The position numbers and the translations under genes were made by a program. Source: Holothuria scabra (lineage: Eukaryota; Echinodermata; Holothuroidea; Aspidochirotida; Holothuriidae). From it: a stretch of 64,000 nucleotides of DNA. The notes beneath the pieces were generated by a model. The model searched no databases, was not told where the DNA came from, and worked only from the letters and a program-made list of their open reading frames with translations. Below are positions 35,201-47,200 of the stretch, in pieces. The DNA is taken from positions 17,051,450-17,115,449 of the forward strand of contig CM074187.1 in assembly GCA_037179385.1 (NCBI GenBank), given 5' to 3'. Every line of letters begins with the position of its first letter. Position 1 is the first letter of the stretch.

Positions 35201-38200
35201 TGTAAAGAAAATATTTTCATATGACTCTAAAGACCCAATCAGGAAACAGGACAGTGTACTACGGTCACGTGACTACTTCAAGTTAGGGTCACTACATTTC
35301 ACCCTTTCAACATAATTTGCTCGATTACTTCCATTGTCTTCTCCGTTGCAAAGGAAGTGTTTAACTCTTATAATAACTTTTTATGCATATTAGGCTTTTC
35401 CTTAAGTCCTACATATCCACTGGCAAAGGGCCGTTCGGCAAAATCAAGCTTTAACAATGATTCCCAAACACGCTACTGAAGCACAGCACTTGCATACTAA
35501 GCATGCAGGGCGGATCCAGTTGCCCATGTCAACTGAAGGACAACACTGACTTGCATATTAAGACGGACGGATTCAGTTGTGTACGCACCTTATTTACGGC
35601 AAAACATGCTGTTAACAAAAATTTACATCTTAAAGCCCATGAAAAGATATGATGATAAAGAATCCTATTAGAATAAAAACAAACAAATGGTATAATTGAA
35701 AACTGTAGAATACTTTGAATTTGAACACAGTCATTGGTAAGCCACGCCAACTGCTGGGCAAAAATCAACAGTGTTTTAGTGCAACAGTCGCATGTGGGTC
35801 GTCATGACTTCTTAGCTCGCTACACTAAATGTATACTACACAGGTTTTTGCCCGGCAAAATGGGGGGGGGGGCTTGTGGGGAAAGGGAAAGCACTTTTTA
35901 ACCTTTGCTTCGGAAAAAATCTCAGTTTCTGGATCAACTTTCTGCCAAGGTCAGGTTAACCTTCTTCCTTGGCGCCATTCACTTTCGGCAGATGATTACA
36001 CGCTCCTTCTCAATACCCTGGATCCGGCCCTGAGAGGCACTTTATGATAATGCGTAATAATTAAAAGTTTAACAACGATGGACCTTGGATTATCCTTCGA
36101 TAGTCCAAGGTCAATCGTTTCTAAACCTTGTTCATTCATACACAACAAGATCGTGATAAAAAATGTCTATAAAGAAATAAACGAATTGTAAAGAAACACA
36201 TTTTTATTAAGAGAAACTTATGACTCTTCACTACCATTAAACAAAAGGTAATTACGCAACAAAAAATTAGTCACGGTATCATCAAAACAATGCGGTCACC
36301 TGACGTAATTGTCCAATAGGAATTGAGGATTATTTATTAATTAAGCCTAGTATGAATGAACTCATTAATAAACCAGGGAGCTAACATTGTCAATTACAGC
36401 TCCCTCATTTGAAATTTATTTTAATAAATGTGTCAAAGCTAATATGTATATTTCGATACAGATGTTAATTACATTGAAATGATCCCAGTATTGACTTTTC
36501 TGATAATAGATTCTTGAAAAAGATGGAGTATCATTATTGGTGAGTTTAATTCGAAGTCAAGGAGAGATTAAGGATCAGATTGCTGCAGCTCAATGCCTAT
36601 GGACCTTGGCGTTTCTTCCATCTATTCAAAAGAAATTACAAAAACTTCGAGGAGAGTTCAAGGCATTATCAGTGTCTTGCGATAACACAGTGTTGAGAAA
36701 GACGTTACAAGGACTATTACTCACCCTTCAAACACCAAATGCTACTACTAAAGGTATTGAGTAGCAAGCTTTGTATTGGTAGTTTTGAAGTGTTAACTTA
36801 CACATGCACACATGCATGTGCTTTATCATTGATTCTCCCGTATTGAAATGGACGCCATTTCCTATAAACACGTTGCATTTAGAAAGAGACAACAGTCTTG
36901 CTGTCAAATGTCTAGCAAATTCTCTTTCGTGAATCAATAGAGTAGAAGGCAATTGCGTTGTTATCAATATTAGATATCATCTGTGCCTAGCTATGGGAAG
37001 GGAGCATGGGGACAATTGACCACTGGCTCCAAAAATGAAAAATTAGAAACCTGGCCATTAATGTAGCTCTGGATTTTGAAATGCCACTGGTCTACTTTAC
37101 AGTGCAATTTTCCATCTTCTATTATCGTAGCAGAGCGGTCTCGAAAAATCTTTAAATTTAGTTTTAGAGCTTCAATCCGTAGGTATGAGATGGCGTTATG
37201 TAACCACAATGATCGCCAGTCGCTTTGAAAATCTCGGATTTTGCGAACAAGAAGGAAAAATTCTTCAGTTATGCAAAAACTTATCAAAATTCCTTACAAG
37301 AAGGGCCATTTTTCCCCAATTCAAACCATTCTTTCAAAGATTTGTTTTAAAATGAAAAAGTTTCGGTGCCCTTCGCACGTCTTGAAATTGCATCCCCTAA
37401 TGCAGAAGTTCTCCCACTTTAAGGAAGATCGAAAAGTTATGGTGCTTGCCTCCCTAGAGAAAATTCTAACTATGCTTGATATCCAGTTTTTTTTTTTTAA
37501 TTTTTATCAAATAATACAACATGATCCTTCTTCACAGTTTCGTTACTTTATGTCGGTTTATTCTCAGTTAACATGCATCAACTTTATTCAGGAATCTCAC
37601 ATATCAGGATAAACATTTTGTCATCGCAAGAAAGAGCTAGCATGGCAACGGTGCTTGTGAGCTTGATCATGTTTGTTTTACATAACGTATTGTTCAAGTG
37701 ACCGTTCAAACTAATTATCCGTAAGCTTGCTTAGCAAACAAATTGTACAGGAGTACCCTTTGCGTATGGAGGTTCACTGAAGGGAATAACTTCGACCAAG
37801 TCATTATTCAAGATATTTGTGTCCCTCCATTCACCAAAAGTATTGAGTGTCGGGAATATAAATTGAAAAAAGATTTGGTCATTTAGACGTTATTTTCTAA
37901 TTAAATTAATGGAATATGAAACCTCTGTAAACTTGTATAACTCTATATTATTATTTCAGCCAGACAATTCAGGGGGAAGCACATTATGGTTAGCTACGCT
38001 TGGGACGGAGGTTATGGTCAGAATGCTGCTCGGAAAATAGCATCTCATCTCAAGGTAAAGGAATCTCATTCTCTCGTCGTCCATCTCTCAGTTAATTAGC
38101 AGCGTTGGGGTTAGATATGATTGTACGCCTCAACTTATAACATTCTGGTTTCATCAAGCGGCCGTCCTTGGGCATTTTTCCAATAGACGTTGTGCATATA

Positions 38201-41200
38201 ATATCACAGAGCAAAAAGTACGCCTTCCTTATAGGGTTTAAAACAAACCAATACCGACAAATGCATACAGCTAACCAGTCGAATTCGCGCATAGTCTGCT
38301 ACACGTGCAGGGTGAATTCATATGCTTGCGGCCACGTGTTCCATTGTTTCGCCTCAAAGGATGACGTCACTGCGTCGTCAATGCATAAGGTCTATTGTGG
38401 GATAGTGAGTTGCTACTCCCTACTCCGTATGTTATGAGGCGCATCGCGCACGTAGGCGGTAGGTTCCATTTTTAAAATTACTGGTATGACTCGACCTAGG
38501 AATCAGTTAATTGACAGATACTTGTGAGTAGCAGGAGAGGTTTGGTGTCGGGCGAACATTTCAAAGGCATAATCTTCTTACCCCAAAACAGTACCAATCC
38601 TCCCAATCCACTTACTTAAGCTCCTCCCACAACTGTTTAAAATTCATCCAGACACAATCTCAGTGTTTTTCTTTAGAGTGAGTATACAAGACCTTCATTG
38701 TGTAATCAAAACACTCTCAGTATATCCTGTGTAATATGAGCTACAGTAATCTGCATTTTTGAACTTGCTGTAAATCACAAAGCTGCCCCAATTGAAAATT
38801 TCTGATAGATAACTACACTAATTGTAGTTTGTGGTGAGTGTTGACTTCCTGATTGCCTTTAAATTTAAAGGAGTAAGATACAGAAAAACGCAACTGTGAC
38901 GCCGAGATTTTGTCACTGATTTCACTTAAAGTACATACATAGTGTAAAAGTAGAGTATACTTCTTTAGTGGTTTAATTTACGTAAACAGGTAAACCGGGA
39001 CTAATTTGGACACGAATGAGCAGTAATAAGCAAAATCATTTCCCCTTCAAATTTACTTTGAACGCTGAATAGAATATTCGTTTAATCCAAGTGAGTAATG
39101 TGTTGACCGGCATATCGTATATAGGCATGATGTTACGTCGCTTCTTGAAAAAGGAACATAGACACCCCAGTACATCAAAGGCGTTGTGGGGTGTAACTAA
39201 TATCTGAGTTTGTTAAATGATCTGTGACCTCAAATGAGCTATGCTTTCATTGTGTTCAAACTGCGTGAAAAGCAATTAACACATGCTGACTGAATGGCTA
39301 GCTAACACCAAATGTTACGTAACGTTTTGTGTATTGAAACACATCTTTTATTGTCAATAATTAAATCAGATATGAAACTTGACTTAATCAAGTCTGCATG
39401 TAGTGGGCTTCTTTTCCTCCCTGAAGCGACAAGAGTTAATCAGGCAGAAATGGAAGATGTAACAAAAGGTAAGAGGGAACGTTTCCTCATGGGGGGATGC
39501 TTAACGTGTTACGTGAGAAAATTACACTCGAAGAAAAGAGAGTGATCTATTATAAGTCATCTAAGTCACTCTCAAATAGAGTGAAAAGTGTGAATTCTCT
39601 CCAAGAAAAGTGAAATTCACTACAAGAAGAGTGAAATTCAAGCTACTCTTAAACGAGTATCTGCAGAGATCACTCTTTTTAAAGAGTGGTACCTGTAAGC
39701 ACTCTATCAACCGTGAAACGTTGCCTCTTTTGGAGTAAATTTGACTCTTCCTGGAGTTAAGTTCAGCTCTTTTGGAAAGGACTTTTCGGCTTTCACTCTT
39801 CTAACGAATGAAAATTTCACACTTTCACACTACTTTTAGAGTGTACGATGCTTTTTCTCACCTTTAATCTCCAGAGTAGAGGGATGAATGTTTGGATAGA
39901 TACCGACGAAATGAAAGGTTCCTTTCTCGATGCTATGGCCATGGCTGTCAATGATTGTTATGCATTCGTTTTGTGCGTATCAGAAAAGTACAGGAAAAGT
40001 AACAACTGTAGATTGGGTAGGTGTCTTATTTTAAGTTCTTATTTCAATTCCTTAAAGGTAAAGAGCAGTCCCCCGGCCCCAAACTTTTTTTTGAAGAAAA
40101 AGCTAAATAACACAATTTTCATCTTATTTCTCTTCAAAGTATCTTTCATTACATTTTATGACTTTACTGTTGCATATTCAAGGTAAACCAAGCAGTTATT
40201 TCTGGTAAATTTCACATTTGAAGAGAAAAAACATTGTCACTTGACTCCCAACAGCAAATCATGAAACTGGACAGTCTACTACACTTCTTCAATTTGGGAT
40301 AACTGCTCCTGCCCTTTAATCAACCAGGATCAGTGGTGATACATTGTAAAATGACAATTGACAAATGACAATTCATGTTGAATTTTCTAACCTTTCGATT
40401 TTTGGTTGCAAGCCAATAGAAATTTACACTTTAGTCGTTACTGCATGGTAAAGATGAATTATCTGCTGCCTTAAATCAAAGAACTTCATGCAACTTACAT
40501 TTTGAGCATGGCCTGTATTTTAAGTTATAACTGAGTTTGATAGCTGAATAGCAATACATATTTTCACGTTAGATCAGTTTGTTTCGCTTCTTAACAACTC
40601 CTCTGAAATTGTTGTGAAATGGGAACCGGCCCGAAAACGAATCGGTTGAGGTTTGGAGTAAACCATTTCTGTGTCTGAAGAAAACCAAATCCATTCAAGT
40701 ATTTGACCAGATTTTAGCTCAGTCCCCATTTCAATTGTTTCAATCCAAATTAGAACCAAAATTTTTTAGAGCTTTCAAGCCACGGACTTCCTATAGCCTA
40801 CATGGACAGAGCAGACTGCACTGTACATTGTCGCTACCGTAGTGTGAGGAAAAGCGCACCAAAATGGCCGTCTGATATGGTTTTGTGTGAAAGTTTGCAC
40901 TCGCTCAAGTATATCCCCATATTTTGCAAGAAAGTTGAAATATTTTTGAGATAGTACAAGGTAAGGTCAAAATCCCTTTACTTATTGCAGGAATATGATA
41001 TTGTTACCCATTCAAGTTTTAAATTTTGCTTAAAATATTACAAAGTCGTCGTCAAATCAGACAATTTATGGCTTCACAACGGCCATCTTGGTGCGCCTTT
41101 TTTGTCCCAGCCGATGGCGACCATCTACGGAAAGGACTGTTGTGTCCATGTTTATAAGTCCGTGGTTCAAGCCTATGAGGCTGTTTTATGTTTCGTTCAT

Positions 41201-44200
41201 TTTCTTCTTCACATATGCAAATGTCATGCATAACTTAAACTGAAGTGAATAATATAACTTTACACAACTTGTTGCTAACTCCTTATTTTATAGGTTTGAA
41301 AAGTCAGTCATGTTTGAGTTGCATATTACAACAAAATGTTCACTGTTTAAACTGCTGAGCCGGTAGGTTGTTCACTCGTCTTTAAAAATTTAACCCGTGT
41401 TTGTGAATTCTGGGAATTTTAATTTCCGTAATAAAAAAAAAAAGATCCCTTGTTTGAGACTTGTGCGAATAATGGTTTATGTCGCTCGTTGTGAAATTAT
41501 TGCACTAAGTCGAAAACACATTTTGATTTCAGAAGCTTCATCTGCCCACATTCAAGATAAGCTTATCATACCTGTCGTGGTTGAATCTTCCATCCATTCC
41601 AAACGTGATTGGCTGGCGTTGTTGTGCGCAGATAAACTTTACATCGATTTTACCATAGAAGCGGAATTCCACCAAAAATGTGAAGAGCTTGTGCAACAAA
41701 TTGTCAGTCTATCCCATGGTAAGTTTTACTTTAGGATACCTTACGAATTACCTCAGTGGATGCAGGTTTAAAGACCTCTATGGCCGAATCTTCTTCACCA
41801 TCTGTACCATCCGCAACTGATGCAGCAATGAGCAGATGGGTGACTGCCATACTAGCCAATTACTTATACATGTAGATCAGCTCTACAGTCATACACAATC
41901 TCCTGGCCAGCCCCAAACCTGCCCAAAGCCTTCTCAAACTGGAAAACAGTAGCAACTGAAACTACACTTTCAGGAAGGCTATTCCCAACGTCAACAACTC
42001 TATACGATCAAAACTAAATTTTGCAATGTGGAATCTACTTAACTTTTTAAGTAGCTTTTGACTATGGTTTTTGTCCAGTTTGAATAGTTGTGTTTCTAAA
42101 AATTAGGTAACATATGTTTCTACACAAATAAAAGTTGACGTTTTGTAGTTTTAGCTTTGAAAGGAAGTAATCAGAGGAGCCAGGGCCGAGGCTCCTTTGA
42201 ACACCCCACCTAGTCTGAGTTTCAAGTCTCCATTGACTTAGAAATTGAAGCCATTTCTCCCTTTTTGATTCCTTGCCGAAGGCAGGCAAGGAATCTATGC
42301 GATGGTGATGTCGTGTGTGTGTGTGTGTGTGTATGTGTGTGTGTGACGCCCGCTTGTAAACACGATATCTCAAGAAGGGTAACTCTGAGAGATCTCAAAC
42401 TTGGCATGTAGATTGCCCACATTAAGTAGATGGTCCCTATTGTTTTTGGTGGAGGTCAAAGGTCATTTGGGGTCACCAGGGGTCAAATAGTAAATACCTT
42501 GGAAATTGCTTGTAAACACGATATCTCCAGAAGGAAAAATGTGAGTGATCTCATACTTACCACGTGGATTGCCCATATTGAGTAGATGATCCCTATTGTC
42601 TTTGGTGGAGGTCAAAGGTCATTTGGGGTCACCAGAGGTAAAAAGGTCAAAACCTTGTAAACACTGTATCTCAAGAAGGGTAACAGTGAGGGCTCTTATA
42701 CATAGCATGTGGATTGTCCATGTTAAGTAGATGATCCCTATTGTTTTTGGTGGAGGTCAAAGGTCATCTGGGGTCACCAGAGGTCAAAACATCAAAACTT
42801 TGTAAACAGTATATCTCAAGAAGGGTAACTGTGAGGGATCTCGTACTTAGCATGGGGATTGTCCATATTGAGTAGATGATCCCTATTGTTTTTACTGGAG
42901 GTAAAAGGTCATTTAGGGTCATCAGAGGTTAAACCTTGCACATAATACTATATCTCAAAAAGGGTAACTGTTAAGGTTAATATTCATTAGTGCATAGGGT
43001 TAAGAGTTTTGATTGACATGGGTAATGTAAGATGCATAGGAAAGCTTTTGGAATCCACTTCATTATGTAAAGGATCAAGTTGGGTAATTTCAAAATATGT
43101 ACTGAAGCAATCTCACTGTATTAAGAACGTCTAAAGTGCATAAAAGTGCATTTGGTACAGTATTTATGTTGATTTTGGTTTGAAGTTTTGCCCTACAATA
43201 TTTCGTGCCAGTATTAATATGCATAAGAGTAAATGGGTAGAACCAAATCTGAGAAAGTTAAAAAGGAAAAAACTGTTCATCAGGCTGACATGTTGGTTAA
43301 TTTATCTTTGTCATAGGTATGCTGATTTTGCTGTAAGTACCTCAGTCTATAGATTTTCATGAAATATATTTCCTACTCTTAAGTGGAAGTTTCTAGCAGT
43401 GTCTGGAACATGTGAGTTAAACAAAGGCTGTATGAGGGTTACTTGGGGACATAGTCTGAACATATTGGAGAAAGCTTCCATGCCCACAAAGCAGAGGAAT
43501 TGGTCAGAGGGGAACTTCATAAGTGTTAACTTTGAACAGATCAAATGATCTGTATGATGCCCAAAATTTCTTTTAGAGCGTACAAACATTGTTTCTTCCA
43601 TAACACTAAAAAAATGAAGATAACATTAAATTTAGTATCTAAGATTGTTAAAAGTTACAGACAAACCTTGTGCCACTGTCCTCATAAGGACATGTGAGTG
43701 GGAACTAGATAATTAAATACACCACGGGTAATCAGTTTTATAAAAAGAACTAAATAACTGATCATTTGGATCAAATACCCATAAGCATGCTTGAACTGAG
43801 ATTGTCTAATGGAATGAATCAAATTGTAACTGACCCACCAGAGTCTGTGAAAATTGCTGGTCACTGTTATCTTACCTAATTTATCACATTTGACTGCCAC
43901 AGTGTCCCGAGGGGTTTTCTCATTGAATCATACAGCTCGATGAATTTAACCATTTTCTACCTGTCTGGAGATAGTGTCTGACACTTATTTAGCCCTCCCT
44001 CAGTAAGGCTTGGTTTTCAGAAAGTACTGTAGTTCATGTAATCAAAACAAGCATAATAGTATCTACTGTTTATCGAACAAAGGACACTTGACTTGTACTC
44101 TGTTATGTGGTGTTCCTACAAGCAGAAAATTTAAGACAAATTACAAATCTTGTTAATTTCTGGATTAATAGGGTTCCCATTTTTTGTTAATTTACAAGGA

Positions 44201-47200
44201 CATCATAGTCATTGGGAAGGGCATTACACCAAAATACAAATACAAAAGGACCACCACTAATAGCCAAGGTTACACCTTTCTGTTGAGATGTCTCTACTGT
44301 AAATTCCAAATTATGGATGACTGTCAGGATAAGGGCATGTTCTAACACTAACCTCAATGCAGTCAACTTTTTGGATCATAGAGACATCATTATAGAGAGC
44401 CATCCTCAGTACCAAAAATTTTTATTTAAAGGAGCATATGTTTCAAAAATATCTCTTTATCAAGTTAATAGACAACATAGTTTACCAGCATAATAACTGC
44501 ATGGGAGATTTCTCTTGTTTGTGGAGGCCAAAAGTTGGGGTCACAAAAGGGCAAAACCTTGTAGACATGACATTTTTATGTGGTTATTGAACTGTGGAGG
44601 GATCTCATACTCAGTTTGTGAATTGCTCATATTTAGCATGTTGATGGTCTTTTTAGGTAGTTGCTCCCTATTGTTTTAAGTGAGGGTGAAAGGTCATTTT
44701 GGGTCACATGATCTCAAAAGGTTTTGACCTTACTAGTATACCTCAGTATTTGTGAGGGATCTCATGCTTGTCATGTGGGCATCCATGTTCCTTTTTTCAT
44801 ATGGCAAGGAATCACTTAGCCTTTTGGCTTTCTAGTTAGATGACGTTGTTTAGTAACGGGACTGACAATACATGACAATGTGGGTCAAGGAGGTTAAGGG
44901 TAAGAGAAGTTGTGCCAAACTTTTAAATCAACAGCTAAATCTCACAATTTTCTTCTTACTTCTCTTCAAGGTATCTTTTGTAATACTTTAGGACTGCAAT
45001 ATTGCATATATATTCAAGGTAACCCAATCAGTGACTCCATATAGTTAATTTCTCATTTGAGGAGAAAAATACTGTCACGTGACCCTGAAGTGCCAATCAT
45101 GAAACAGAACAGTGTATACTACACATATTCAAGTTGGAGAGACTGTTCTTGCCCTTTAATCAATAATGGCATTTAGTACTGTTGTAAAAGTCACGGAGGG
45201 GCTTATGTTAGTTAAACTATATTTTTTTGAGCTCATTACAACTGTGTTAAAGTTGCAACCAGGTGATCTCACACCCAACCCTCTTTAAAGGCAAGTTTGG
45301 TTTTCGCTAAAGTCTCATATGAAAGCAAAATATTCTAGACCATGTCCTTTGTAGCGATATCCCTTTACTTAACCCTTTACTTCAAAATTTGGTAAATCTT
45401 TCTAAAAAAAGGCCTTCACTTTTCAACAAGGAAACAGAATGTTGTAATCTGGACACTTTGCCTAATATTCCTTTTGTTTTCTTTGTAGCATAATTCAATG
45501 CCCAATTGTCCTTGAATCTTGACACTCTAGGATTGCCTGTATGACTTAATGTATCTAACTTACCCTACACCATTTGGGAGGAATGACAAAAAACGTTGCT
45601 GAATATTTCTAGAAGCAGCATCAATATCATACAGGAATTGAAATGCAACGTCAAATAAATGAGCCGCGATCACACCACAGATTTCCGGCAATGCCCTTTA
45701 TCTGTGTAGCTCTTTGAAAATTAGTATCTTTTGAAAGCTATATGCTATTGGGGCGCAGTTTTGACCCCTAAAAAAGAACACTTTTTGCACATTTTGAAGT
45801 CAATGGAAGTTTGTCTCCAGAAAATGCCTATGTCTTTAAAAGACCAATAAGCAAAGACCAAAAGACCTATAAGCAAAGTAGAGTATCTCCTTTCGGTCAC
45901 GTGCACATGACTTTATATAACTGTACCGTGTTCTCTTTAACTCTACAGTGGCCGACGAGACAGATGTTATTGTCCCCGAAAGTGTAGCTGAGACTAAATC
46001 AGCCCCCAAGACTGGTAAATCTGTTGAAGAATGGTCTCCTCATGATGTTAAGACCTGGCTTAGGGATTGTGCCATCCAGTGGTAATAAACAGGATTTTTG
46101 GTTGCTAGTTCTAGTGATGTAGCGAAGTTAATGTGCCGCGATACGGACGAAGTTTTTTCGTTCAGCTCATCGCCGCCAGGGGCGGCAGTTAGTGCTACAA
46201 TCAAAGAGACGGTAGCCTACGCGTAGGCTACAGACATTACGAAATGGAAGTATATCTTAATGCTTAATGATGCTTGTAGTCCTGACCCTTGGAAAGCTTT
46301 TAGAAAATAATCCAACATTTTCAAAGTTTTGAGAGGCATAGGTGAAGCTAAGTTTTCCACTATTGTTATAGGTTGTGTTGTAAATAATCGAGACCTTGCA
46401 TTTCGAGGCCGATGCCAACCTCAAAAAGAGGATTGTAACACCATTTACATGGCGACCTCTGAATCGGTCGAGGTCGAAGAGACCGAAAGGTCGAGGCCGA
46501 CCTCGACTAACGGCAATCATTTTAATCAGTTTTGAAAGAAAAATATCACAGAAAAGATATAAAGGGACAACCACACACTTGATGCATAAAATAATGATAT
46601 TATCTGTGTAGAAGGGATTCTGTGGGCCAAAATACTTACCTGAACGATTTAAGGGTATACCTAAGCAAAAGATAAGCATCTGAAGATTTCAATGATTTAC
46701 AATGAAATTATGACAGTCAGCATCATTAATCCATCGCCGCTCATTGTAACCGTAGCAGTCTCCAAACTCTGCTACTAATTACAAACTTTCTTAAAGAAAT
46801 TACACAACCAGAGGGAAGTAGTTGCAAAGGATAAATTAATCGAAGAAACGAAAAAGATTTACCAGCAATTGTTAACTGCTGTTAAAAAGTGTTGGCAACT
46901 ACTGAAGCAGTTGTTAACTTATCTGAGTGTATAGACAGGGAAAGAAAAGACTTTTTGTTAGACCCATTCTTCTCTTAGAAGAATTGATTTCATCCATATT
47001 TTTTAAAGGTTTGGAAATCTGAAAAAAATCTTAATCTAAAAATGTTACCTCTTTAACTGCATCGTGACGGTGCTTCTGAGTTGATACAGTGGTACCCAAA
47101 TATCCACAAAGGACGCTAAATATTCTGAATTTTAATGAGAAATATGGACAATTTCGATGATAAAATTTTTGTCAGAAGTTTACCTGAAGTGAAAAACGTT

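Noticed and set aside
35508..36031. Possible element with CAGGGCGGATCCAG and CTGGATCCGGCCCTG ends
   Set aside because: The ends are plausible hAT-like inverted repeats, but the flanks do not show a convincing 8-bp duplication, so boundaries are uncertain.
36991..37287. Minus-strand ORF beginning MISFCITEEFFLL
   Set aside because: It overlaps the plus-strand ORF on the other strand and has no domain or splice support.
37241..37612. 123-codon plus-strand ORF between exons 5 and 6
   Set aside because: It is the longest open frame in that intron but shows no motif I recognise. It would break the phase-matched join of exons 5 and 6 and runs into a T tract. It could be a repeat relic.
42313..42975. 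CRISPR-like regular repeats
   Set aside because: The spacing is regular, but the spacers are themselves repeated and the genome is eukaryotic. It is an ordinary tandem repeat.
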